This document shows, piece after piece, positions 52,914 through 60,948 of a stretch of 64,000 nucleotides of DNA (positions within the stretch are counted from its first letter, which is position 1; the number at the start of each line of letters is the position of its first letter). This DNA comes from Robertmurraya dakarensis (GTDB taxonomy: Bacteria > Bacillota > Bacilli > Bacillales > Cytobacillaceae). The stretch lies in contig NZ_LT707409.1 in NCBI RefSeq assembly GCF_900156875.1, forward strand, positions 482,237 to 546,236, in the 5' to 3' direction. The position numbers and the translations under genes were made by a program. The notes beneath the pieces are model-generated. The model worked only from the letters and a program-made list of their open reading frames with translations. It had not been told where the DNA came from and ran no database searches.

Positions 52914-54674
52914 TTAAGCTTGTACTGAGACATGCTTGAATTTTTTAACATCAAATAATCCCATATCCGTTAATTTTAAGTCAGGAATGACAGGTAATGC
53001 CAAGAAAGAAAGAGTGAGAAAAGGGTTGAATTTCTTCGATGCCTCTATAAAATCTAACCCTTTCTTTAAATTCATTAATTCGGTGTATACTTTTTCTACT
53101 GGCTCATCAGATAGTAAACCTGCAATAGGTAGTGCTAAAGAGGCTATAACTTTTTCATTTTCAACAATTACTAAACCACCGCCCATCTCTTTTATCTTTT
53201 CTATTGCAAATAACATATCCCTGTCATTCGTTCCGGCTACAATAATATTATGAGAGTCGTGAGCAATAGTAGTGGCAAGGGCTCCCTTTTGAATACCTAA
53301 TCCCTTTACGATTCCTAAACCTATATGTCCTGTTTGATGATGTCTCTCAATAACAGCCAGCTTAAGTTGGTCTCGTTCGATTGAAGGTTGAAAACAATCA
53401 TTTATAACTTCAACCTCTTCTACTAAGTGTTTTGTAATTAAACTGTTTGGGATAATTTCAATAACACGAGCTATGTTACTTTCTTTAAACTTGATTTGTA
53501 ACTGTTCTGGAGTAACTTCCTTCATTTGAATACTACTTAGTAGCGAATTGATTGGATTTGTTTCACCGATATCCTCGTGCAGGTATTTTCCGTTTTGTGC
53601 TACTCGTTTACCTGCTGAATATACTTCGTCTATTTCAACATGAGTTAAATCTGATAATATTAGAAAGTCTGCATCATACCCTGGAGCAATTGCCCCCTTG
53701 TGTTTTAGCCCATAACACTCTGCAGCACTAAGGGAAGCCATTTGAATCGCGTTTATAGGATCCACGCCATGTTGAATCGCTAATTTTACATTATGGTTTA
53801 TACTTCCTTCATAAATTAAATCATCTATATGTTTATCATCGGTTCCGAATAAACAACGACGAGCATTTTTATCCGTCACAACATTAATCAATTGTGGCAG
53901 GTCTTTAGCTACTGAACCTTGTCTTATAATCAGGTACATCCCTCTTTGTAAACGGTTTTTAGCTTCGCTAGCAGATATTGCTTCATGGTCGGTTTTGATA
54001 CCAGCTGTTGTATAGACATTAATGGCATCTATATCTAAGCCAGCAGCATGACCATCGATTTTAACTCCTAGTGTTCTAGCATCGTTTAGTTTTTGTAACA
54101 TACTTTTGTCTCCGTGATAGACAGAAGGATAATCCATTACCTCCCCAAGGCCTAGAACTCTTGGATGGTTATAAAACGGAGCTAAATCTTCTGCTTTTAA
54201 TATCGCTCCAGCATGCTCAAAAGGTGTAGCTGGTACGCATGATGGTACCATCATGTAAATGTTTAGGGGGAGATTTTCAGAACTATCTAACATATATTGA
54301 ATCCCTTCAATCCCTGCTACATTAGCAATTTCATGAGGATCGGCGATAATGGTTGTAACTCCATGTGGTAACACTACCTTAGCAAATTCTTTTGGAGTAA
54401 CCATGGAAGACTCAATATGTACATGGCTATCAATAAAGGAAGGAGAAATATACTTACCATTTGCATCAATGACTTGTTCACCTTCATATTCTCCAATTCC
54501 TACAATTACACCTTCTTGTATAGCAACGTCTGCATCAATTAACTCCTGATTAAATACATCTATAATTTTACCGTTCTTAATCACTAATTCAGCTTTTCTT
54601 CTTTTGGCAGCAGCATCTATTTTACTTTTTAGAAGCTCCTTTGATTCGTTTTGTTTATATTGATCTTTACTCAT
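52914..54674 (-). CDS. ade: Adenine deaminase
   Basis: A 586-residue amidohydrolase that turns adenine into hypoxanthine and ammonia in purine salvage. Seen: the metal-binding FIDSHVHIESSMVTP, TTIIADPHEIANV, GHAAGL, KTDHEAIS, CLFGTDDKHIDDL and GAIAPGYDADFLIL, then the AdeC C-terminal domain TIAHDSHNIIVAGTND. Length equals the AdeC family. It may need Mn or Fe. ATG follows AAAGGGGC on the minus strand. A possible promoter TTTGGA-17-TATACA lies upstream (about 54790-54820). I see no purine riboswitch. Confidence 0.95.
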   Translation of the reverse strand: MSKDQYKQNESKELLKSKIDAAAKRRKAELVIKNGKIIDVFNQELIDADVAIQEGVIVGIGEYEGEQVIDANGKYISPSFIDSHVHIESSMVTPKEFAKVVLPHGVTTIIADPHEIANVAGIEGIQYMLDSSENLPLNIYMMVPSCVPATPFEHAGAILKAEDLAPFYNHPRVLGLGEVMDYPSVYHGDKSMLQKLNDARTLGVKIDGHAAGLDIDAINVYTTAGIKTDHEAISASEAKNRLQRGMYLIIRQGSVAKDLPQLINVVTDKNARRCLFGTDDKHIDDLIYEGSINHNVKLAIQHGVDPINAIQMASLSAAECYGLKHKGAIAPGYDADFLILSDLTHVEIDEVYSAGKRVAQNGKYLHEDIGETNPINSLLSSIQMKEVTPEQLQIKFKESNIARVIEIIPNSLITKHLVEEVEVINDCFQPSIERDQLKLAVIERHHQTGHIGLGIVKGLGIQKGALATTIAHDSHNIIVAGTNDRDMLFAIEKIKEMGGGLVIVENEKVIASLALPIAGLLSDEPVEKVYTELMNLKKGLDFIEASKKFNPFLTLSFLALPVIPDLKLTDMGLFDVKKFKHVSVQA

Positions 54675-55376
54675 AAAAAAGCCCCTTTCTGTTAGAGCAT
54701 CTATTACATATTAAAGTTCAGGTTCTCTTTAGTATGGTGCTTTTTTAACTGTTTCCTATCAACTAATGTTGAACCTTCCTTTATATTTGTATACTCTCCG
54801 TATCTTTATTTCCAAAAACTACCTGTAAAAGTATAATTTCAGTCAATAAATAGATTGGTCCAATAATTACTCATCTGTTAATACATAGATGATAGGGATC
54901 AAATGAAATCAACTAAAGCAGCAATCTTGAAAAGATATGTACATTTCTTAAAATAGGAATTCTTTAAATATTTGAATGGGGTGGTTTGTAAGCTCATGAA
55001 AGTATCTTTTAAAAAGATGAATAAAACGAGATGTAGAACAAGGGAAGGGAATCGAAGAAAACGTGCTTTGCAGGTCGTCCCATAAATAAGGATCACCTCT
55101 AAGGCCCGATGATTTATGTGAAGGCCTTTTTAAAGAAATGATATATTAAACATTTTGTTGATAATAATATTATTATGTTAAAGGAAGTGAATTCGAAGTA
55201 GGTTGCCTGTCCCTCATCATAGTAAAGCATTACTGTAGTGGAGGACAGGCAGCATTTTTAATCTTAGTTTTGAATGGGATCTTATCCTAAATAAACAGAA
55301 ATAAAAAATATTCCTTAATGGAATAATGTTAATTGAGGTTGTTCTTTAACTACAATTAAAAATGGAGTGAATTCAT
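54675..55376. other. Intergenic region with a REP-like element and a doubtful short ORF
   Basis: No convincing gene. A 29-residue, very basic frame (MKVSFKKMNKTRCRTREGNR ...) runs 54996-55085 without a good ribosome site, followed by a hairpin AAGGCC / GGCCTT with TTTTT near 55130. A REP-like copy occupies 55201-55254. Confidence 0.35.
55201..55254 (+). repeat. REP-like palindrome, complete solitary copy
   Basis: GGTTGCCTGTCCCTCA, TCATAGTAAAGCATTACTG, TAGTGGAGGACAGGCAGC then ATTTTTA. Same orientation as the others. Confidence 0.8.
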
Positions 55377-55724
55377 TTGGCTGAGAATAAGGTAATTGCA
55401 GGTGAATATGAAGGCGGAACAGTCCAAAAGGAACTGTTTGAGGACAAGGTTACCATAGACTTTAAAGGTGAGAAAATGATGTTAGATAAAACCACAGTTG
55501 AGCATTACGACATTCTTGACGAAACAAGTAGAAAGAGTGCTATCAGTGCTATGGGGCGAGGTTTGGCAGGGGCTGTTGTTCTTGGTCCGGTTGGACTCCT
55601 TGCAGGATTATCTGCTAAGTCTAAGAGCACACATACTTTAGCTATTCAATTTAAGGATGGTAAAAAAAGTCTTATTGATATCGATAAAAAAATCTACTCA
55701 GTTCTTTTGAAAAGGTTATTTTAA
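55377..55724 (+). CDS. Small conserved protein of unknown function
   Basis: A 115-residue protein: VIAGEYEGGTVQKELFED, then VEHYDILDETSRKSAISAMGRG, a glycine-rich hydrophobic hairpin GLAGAVVLGPVGLLAGLSAKSK, and a last part IQFKDGKKSLIDIDKKIY. The plan (short beta part, Gly-rich membrane-like turn, KDGKKSL strand) is common in unannotated Bacillus proteins. TTG start with GGAGTGA upstream. Function unknown. Confidence 0.72.
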   Translation: MAENKVIAGEYEGGTVQKELFEDKVTIDFKGEKMMLDKTTVEHYDILDETSRKSAISAMGRGLAGAVVLGPVGLLAGLSAKSKSTHTLAIQFKDGKKSLIDIDKKIYSVLLKRLF

Positions 55725-55853
55725 TAGTTCCTGATCGTTTTTGACAATGCCTTCTTTAAACGGAAGGTTTTTATATTTTTTCAAAGTTAATTCAGAACAT
55801 CACGTAGTCACCTGATTTTTCTGAAATGGAATGGTCAATATTGTACGCAGGGG

Positions 55854-56006
55854 ATGTATTACGGCTTTTCCGACAGGCCATATGAAATGGGCAAACCATT
55901 ATTTTCTGCACTTATAGGATACGATATACTTTTAGTAGAGAACGGAGAGTGAATTGTTTTCGATGTTGGGCTGAAATATGCTCAGACAGAGTTAGTTAAA
56001 AGCTAA
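55854..56006 (+). pseudogene. N-terminal remnant of an MBL-fold hydrolase
   Basis: Frame from 55854: MYYGFSDRPYEMGKPLFSAL, IGYDILLVENGE-stop-IVFDVGLKYAQTELVKS. The LVENGE-IVFDVG pattern is the first beta hairpin of metallo-beta-lactamase fold lactonase-like proteins. A TGA at 55950 and the absence of the HxHxDH part show it is a fragment. Confidence 0.5.
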
Positions 56007-56108
56007 ACGTAAAAATAAGCTGTCGAAAAGGTATGTGAATGAACAAGCGCATCTACTATAGAGCGTCGTTGGCGATGATGTTGGTGAGTGAAATAGAGGG
56101 GAATATTC

Positions 56109-57833
56109 ATGAACATAAATAATATTGAAAACTCCATAAACAAGAAGATTTTAGAGCGGGGATACTATTATTATATGAGCGGAAAAATCATGGGAGTACG
56201 TCGTTTAGGAGATTATGAATATATTTTTCAGATTGAAGGAAACGATGATTACGAGGTAGAAGTGAAAATCGATGGAGATGGTGAAATTCTAGACTCAAGC
56301 TGTGACTGCCCTTATGATTATGGTCCCATCTGCAAGCACCAGGTCGCAGCTTTCTTTGAGCTGTCTGAGGTAATTGATGAAGATTACGACGAGGATCATC
56401 ACTTATCGGCAACCCGGCCAACACTAAGTCACGTGTTAGAAACACTTTCCAAGAATGAACTGATCAATATCATCATGGAAATTGCAAAAAAGGATGAAGT
56501 TTTAGAAGAGCGCCTTATTTTCAACTATTCAAAAGCGGATTATGTGCAGGAGGTGAAGGCCTGCAAAGAACTTATTGCCTCCATTGTTGATAAATATTCG
56601 GGAAGAGACGGGTTCATACCATACGGACAAGTGCATCCATTTGCGAGTGAGCTGGGAGAGGTATTGGAAAAGGCAACTCATTCTACCGACCCGCTCTTAT
56701 CCTTGGATATTGCTTTTCTAGTATTGAAAGAAGCCATTGAAGCTTTCCAATATGCAGATGATTCTGGCGGTGATATTGGTTTATTAGTGAACGAAACAAT
56801 AGGATTTATCGAGAAAGTTTTTGAAAGCAATAACCATTCCAAACACGATGTTAAGAGAGAGTTATTGGACAAATTATTGCAGAAAAGTGAAAGCAAGAGT
56901 TTTGAAGGCTGGGAGGAATTTAGAATATCCTTGCTGCGGGCAGGTGTTTATTTTGCTGAGAACGAAGATTTGCGAACTAGATTTAAATCCAAGGTAGAGA
57001 GCTTTATCAGTGAAGATGAGGGTGATCGGTACTATAATGAAAGCTTGCTTAGGATATTATTTGATTTGATCAATGAATATGGAACAGAAGCGGAATCGGA
57101 AAAGTTTATAAAAGATCATCTGCGCTATACGTCTTTTCGAGAGTTATGGATTGAACATCAGATGAAGGTGAAAAACTATCAAAAGGTGATTGAACTCGCG
57201 CTGGAAGCGGAGCAACAGGACAGCCGTTATGCTGGGCTTGTTTTGAAATGGAAAAGAGTTAGATATGAGGCGTATAAAGAGCTTTCGCTTAAGGAACTGC
57301 AGCAAACATTGGCAATGGAATTATTTATGGGTGGCGATTTTAATTTTTATAAAGAATTGAAAGAGTTAAACGGCCAGGCTGAAGAAGTTTTTTACAACGA
57401 CCTTAAGAATCAATTAAAAACCGGCGGGGGCTGGCATAGGACAAGTTTGTTTCTTAAGCTGATAAAAGAGGAAAATGATCTTGATGAATTGATGGAATTT
57501 GTGCGAAATAACCCCGGATATATAGAAGAATATGCTGAGATGCTGGCCGATGCATTTAAAGATGAAGTAATACAGGTTTATAAACAGTTTATCCGTTTGG
57601 AAGCAGGCCGTTCTTCAAATCGAAAAAGCTATCGGGATGTTTGCAGGAAAATCACGAATTATACAAAACTAGCTGGAAAAGAGAAGCAAGAGGAGTTAGT
57701 TACCGAGCTAAGTTCTATCTATTATAAAAGGCCTGCATTTCTCGATGAACTGGGGCAAGATTCGGTCATGAATTTGCTGGAAGAGAGAAAATGGTCGAAT
57801 ACCGAATATTTTGGTGCCTGTGCCTCATCGTAA
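56109..57833 (+). CDS. SWIM zinc finger protein with a repeat-derived C-terminus
   Basis: A 574-residue protein. The SWIM finger CDCPYDYGPICKH (Cys65, Cys67, Cys75, His77) lies after a short N-terminal domain; the rest is a helical, TPR-like region as in other Bacillus SWIM proteins. SWIM fingers bind DNA or proteins. ATG has AGAGGGGAATATTC upstream. The last codons (after NTEYF) fall inside a REP-like element at 57812, which supplies GACASS and the stop, so the original C-terminus was replaced. Confidence 0.87.
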   Translation: MNINNIENSINKKILERGYYYYMSGKIMGVRRLGDYEYIFQIEGNDDYEVEVKIDGDGEILDSSCDCPYDYGPICKHQVAAFFELSEVIDEDYDEDHHLSATRPTLSHVLETLSKNELINIIMEIAKKDEVLEERLIFNYSKADYVQEVKACKELIASIVDKYSGRDGFIPYGQVHPFASELGEVLEKATHSTDPLLSLDIAFLVLKEAIEAFQYADDSGGDIGLLVNETIGFIEKVFESNNHSKHDVKRELLDKLLQKSESKSFEGWEEFRISLLRAGVYFAENEDLRTRFKSKVESFISEDEGDRYYNESLLRILFDLINEYGTEAESEKFIKDHLRYTSFRELWIEHQMKVKNYQKVIELALEAEQQDSRYAGLVLKWKRVRYEAYKELSLKELQQTLAMELFMGGDFNFYKELKELNGQAEEVFYNDLKNQLKTGGGWHRTSLFLKLIKEENDLDELMEFVRNNPGYIEEYAEMLADAFKDEVIQVYKQFIRLEAGRSSNRKSYRDVCRKITNYTKLAGKEKQEELVTELSSIYYKRPAFLDELGQDSVMNLLEERKWSNTEYFGACASS

Positions 57834-57864
57834 TAAAGCTTTATTGCAGTGGGGGACAGGCACT
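57812..57864 (+). repeat. REP-like palindrome overlapping a gene end and heading array 6
   Basis: GGTGCCTGTGCCTCA, TCGTAATAAAGCTTTATTG, AGTGGGGGACAGGCACT. It covers the last 20 bases of the SWIM gene and is followed by array 6. Confidence 0.85.
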
Positions 57865-57883
57865 CAGTTTCAGCGGAAGAAGA

Positions 57884-58262
57884 AAGCGGTCTTCATAAAG
57901 GAAATGAGAACCGAATCAGGAATAGTGGAAGAAGGAAGCGGTCTTCATCAAGAAGATGAGAACCGAAACAAGATCGGCAGTAGGAGGAAACGGTCTTCAT
58001 AAAGGAAATGAGAACCGAATCAGGATTAGCGGTAGAAGGAAACGGTCTTCATAAAGGAAATGAGAACCGAAACAGGATCAGCGGTAGAAGGAAACGGTCT
58101 TCATAAAGGGAATGAGAACCGAAACAGGATCAGCGGTAGGAGGAAACGGTCTTCATAAAGGAAATGAGAACCGAAACAGGAGCAGTGGAAGAAGGAACCG
58201 GTCTTCATAATGGGTATGAGAACCGAATCAGGATCAGTTATAGAAGAAAGTAGTCTTCATAT
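57884..58262 (+). repeat. 52-bp tandem repeat array 6 (7 units plus a partial one)
   Basis: Core ACGGTCTTCATAAAGGAAATGAG-AACCGAAACAGG, linker ATCAGCGGTAGAAGG, close to the array 3 sub-family. It ends in a partial unit AGTAGTCTTCAT fused to the ATTAGTTTAAA repeat also found at 32672. Confidence 0.95.
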
Positions 58263-58541
58263 TAGTTTAAAATATTACGAGGGACTTATTTCTTACCGCG
58301 GCTTTATTGAGTTACCATTGTTAGAGATCCAACTCTACACACCTGTCTAATAAAACCTGTATCTTCTCGTGTTGATTTAAACTAACATTGTGAAGAATTG
58401 CACTTAATAAACGGGACAACTACAATCTGTAATACCAGGGAGCTTTCCGTTTTAAGAGAAAATAGAATACGATCTTACAAAATGTATCAGAGACCATTGA
58501 TGGGTTGATTGCAAAGGTTTGAGTGTGTTGAAGAACATTCC

Positions 58542-58568
58542 CTAAAGCATAGTCATACTATGTTTTAG
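58542..58568 (+). promoter_or_regulatory. 12-bp hairpin directly before the cupin gene
   Basis: CTAAAGCATAGT / ACTATGTTTTAG with loop CAT and one G-T pair, ending 12 bases before the AAGGGA ribosome site. It could be a terminator of upstream transcription or an RNA element affecting the cupin gene. Confidence 0.4.
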
Positions 58569-58594
58569 TTATCTTTGTGAAGGGAATGAAAAAA

Positions 58595-59470
58595 ATGCAC
58601 AATGTCCCTAGGATGTATCCATATCAAAATCAATATTATTATGATGTTAATGCACCATGGCATAACTATGTTAGACAGCCTGTTTACAGGTCCATTCCTA
58701 ATGGTACTAGACAAGATTATGGAAAAGAACCATTTGTAGTTAATATCAATGAGGCTGCGAAGCAAAACAACACCTATCGTACAGCTTTATGGACAGGGGA
58801 TCAGTTGCAAGTTACTTTAATGAGTCTCAATGTTAACGAAGACATCGGTTTGGAAATGCATCCTGACGTTGATCAATTCTTACGTATTGAACAAGGACAG
58901 GGGATTGTTCAAATGGGCAAGAGTAAAGATCATCTTGACTTTGAAAAAAATGTCTATGATGACTTTGCAATAATGATACCTGCTGGAACATGGCATAATC
59001 TAACCAATACAGGTAATATTCCGCTAAAACTTTACTCGATTTATGCTCCTCCTAACCACCCATTTGGTACTGTTCATGTTACAAAATCAGATGCAGTAGC
59101 TGCGGAAGAAGCCAACGGTCATCGCAATAACAATAAGATACCTAGAAAAAATTCAACTATATTTAGACAGAATAATCTGAATACAACTAATTCAAAAACT
59201 ACCTTTTCTAAAGAGGAAGCAGCAGCAATCGCTTTACTGCTGGGCATTGATTTTACGAAGGTTAAATTTGATTTAAATGAGTTTTGGATGGGAGTAAATA
59301 CTGAACTCGAACATGGAAGAAAATACAATCAGACAAATGTTACAGCGGATGAACCGATCACTACTGGAAAAATTGCCTTGGCTCATATCAACGAATTTCC
59401 TGATTATTATAAAAGGTTGAAAGTGCTTGAGGAAGAAGCAAAAGCGTATTGGAAAGAACAGACTAGATAA
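58595..59470 (+). CDS. Cupin domain + DUF5661 protein
   Basis: About 291 residues. Residues 1-35 are Tyr/Pro/Asn-rich (MYPYQNQYYYDVN), reminiscent of spore-coat proteins. Residues 55-165 are a cupin with GLEMHPDVDQFLRIEQGQG and PAGTWHNLTNTG as metal-binding parts. Residues 210-290 are DUF5661 (FSKEEAAAIALLLGIDF, FWMGVNTELEHGRKYN, KIALAHINEFPDYYKRL). ATG 58595 is chosen because AAGGGA lies nine bases upstream; 58586 and GTG 58577 are in frame. Enzyme activity unknown. Confidence 0.85.
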   Translation: MHNVPRMYPYQNQYYYDVNAPWHNYVRQPVYRSIPNGTRQDYGKEPFVVNINEAAKQNNTYRTALWTGDQLQVTLMSLNVNEDIGLEMHPDVDQFLRIEQGQGIVQMGKSKDHLDFEKNVYDDFAIMIPAGTWHNLTNTGNIPLKLYSIYAPPNHPFGTVHVTKSDAVAAEEANGHRNNNKIPRKNSTIFRQNNLNTTNSKTTFSKEEAAAIALLLGIDFTKVKFDLNEFWMGVNTELEHGRKYNQTNVTADEPITTGKIALAHINEFPDYYKRLKVLEEEAKAYWKEQTR

Positions 59471-59643
59471 TTTTGTCCTCGGTTTTTGATTAACATTAAA
59501 AATTAGGCTGGTAAACTGCCTACTAATAAAGGTTTTTCGTAATATTATATATTTCTAAAATTGAGGAATTTAACGGAGGCTTCTTATTAGTTCAGTAAAC
59601 TTTTGAGAGGCTTCTTTTTTCATTGCTTGGGTCATATGTAAGG

Positions 59644-59698
59644 TTGGTGGCTGTCCCTCAATGTAGTAAAGCATTACAGCAGCGGGGGACAGGTACTG
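59644..59698 (+). repeat. REP-like palindrome heading array 7
   Basis: TTGGTGGCTGTCCCTCA, TGTAGTAAAGCATTACAGC, AGCGGGGGACAGGTACT. Confidence 0.8.
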
Positions 59699-60748
59699 GT
59701 TTCATAAAAGGAATGAGAACTGAAAGAGGTCTAGTCGAAGCGGGTAATGGTCTTCATAAGAAGAATGAGAACCGAAAGAGAATCAGCGCAAGCGAGCAAC
59801 GGTCTTCATAGAAGGAATGAGAACCGAAAGAGGTTCAGCGCAAGCGAGCAACGGTCTTCATAAGAAGGATGAGAACCGAAAGAGGTCAAGTCGAAGCGAG
59901 CAACGGTCTTCATAGAAGGAATGAGAACCGAAAGAGGTTCAGCGCAAGCGAGCAACGGTCTTCATAAGAAGGATGAGAACCGAAAGTGATCCAGCGCAAG
60001 CAGTTAACGGTCTTCATAAGAGGAATGAGAACCGAAAGAGAATCAGCGCAAGCAGCTAACGGTCTTCATAGGAGGAATGAGAACCGAAAGAGAATCAGAG
60101 CAGGTAGATAACGGTCTTCATAAGAGGAATGAGAACCGAAAGAGGTCAAGTCGAAGCGAGCAACGGTCTTCATAAGCGGAATGAGAACCGAAAAAGATTC
60201 AACGCGAGCAGCTAACGGTCTTCATAAAAGGAACGAGAACCGAAAGAGCTTCAGCGCAAGCAGATAACAGTCTTCATAAGAAGAATGAGAACCGAAAGAG
60301 CTTCAGCGCAAGCGAGCAACGGTCTTCATAAGAAGGATGAGAACCGAAAGTGATCCAGCGCAAGCAGCCAACGGTCTTCATAGAAGGAATGAGAACCGAA
60401 AGAGCTTCAGCGCAAGCAGATAACAGTCTTCATAAGAGGAATGAGAACCGAAAGAGCTTCAGCGCAAGCAGATAACAGTCTTCATAAGCGGAATGAGAAC
60501 CGAAAGTGATCCAGCGCAAGCAGCCAACGGTCTTCATAAGAAGTATGAGAACCGAAACTGAATCAGCGCAAGTGAGTAACGGTCTTCATAAAAGGAATGA
60601 GAACCGAAAGAGATTCAGCACAAGCAGCTAACGGTCTTCATAAAAGGGATGAGAACCGAAAGAGAATCAACGCAAGCAAATAACGGTCTTTATAAGAGGA
60701 ATGAGAACCGAAAGTGATCATGCGTAAGCAAGCAACGGTCTATAAGCA
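59698..60748 (+). repeat. 52-bp tandem repeat array 7 (about 20 units)
   Basis: Core ACGGTCTTCATAAGAGG / ATGAGAACCGAAAGAG, linkers TTCAGCGCAAGCAGATA and CCAGCGCAAGCAGCCA. Two-unit blocks (about 104 bp: CATAGAAGG next to CATAAGAAGG) repeat between 59780 and 59990. The last unit at 60737 is cut short. The array lies between two convergent genes. Confidence 0.95.
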
Positions 60749-60857
60749 TTTACGGGCAGAAGGGTAGGTGGAAGATCATCCGATTGTAAAGTTCGAATTG
60801 ATTAATAAATCATGAGATTCTTTTTTCTCTTTAGTCTCGGGGAAAAACTAAATGACA

Positions 60858-60891
60858 CAAGCTAGTATCTCTGGAATAAGATACTAGCTTG
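60858..60891. terminator. Perfect 13-bp hairpin, probable terminator of the ligase operon
   Basis: CAAGCTAGTATCT / AGATACTAGCTTG with loop CTGGAATA. T-runs are weak on both sides, so efficiency is uncertain. Confidence 0.55.
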
Positions 60892-60948
60892 AGAGTTTGT
60901 GATAGGTTTTAAGAATCTTCCGACTTTAAATTCAGAGACAAATTCTGG

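Noticed and set aside
54675-54900. Purine riboswitch before the adenine deaminase gene
   Set aside because: I looked for the conserved three-way junction bases on the minus strand and did not find them.
54996-55085. 29-residue basic peptide gene
   Set aside because: Weak ribosome site and no support beyond an open frame; kept only as a note.
58261-58541. A hidden gene between array 6 and the cupin gene
   Set aside because: All frames are short and broken; only the dispersed repeat and the hairpin at 58542 stand out.
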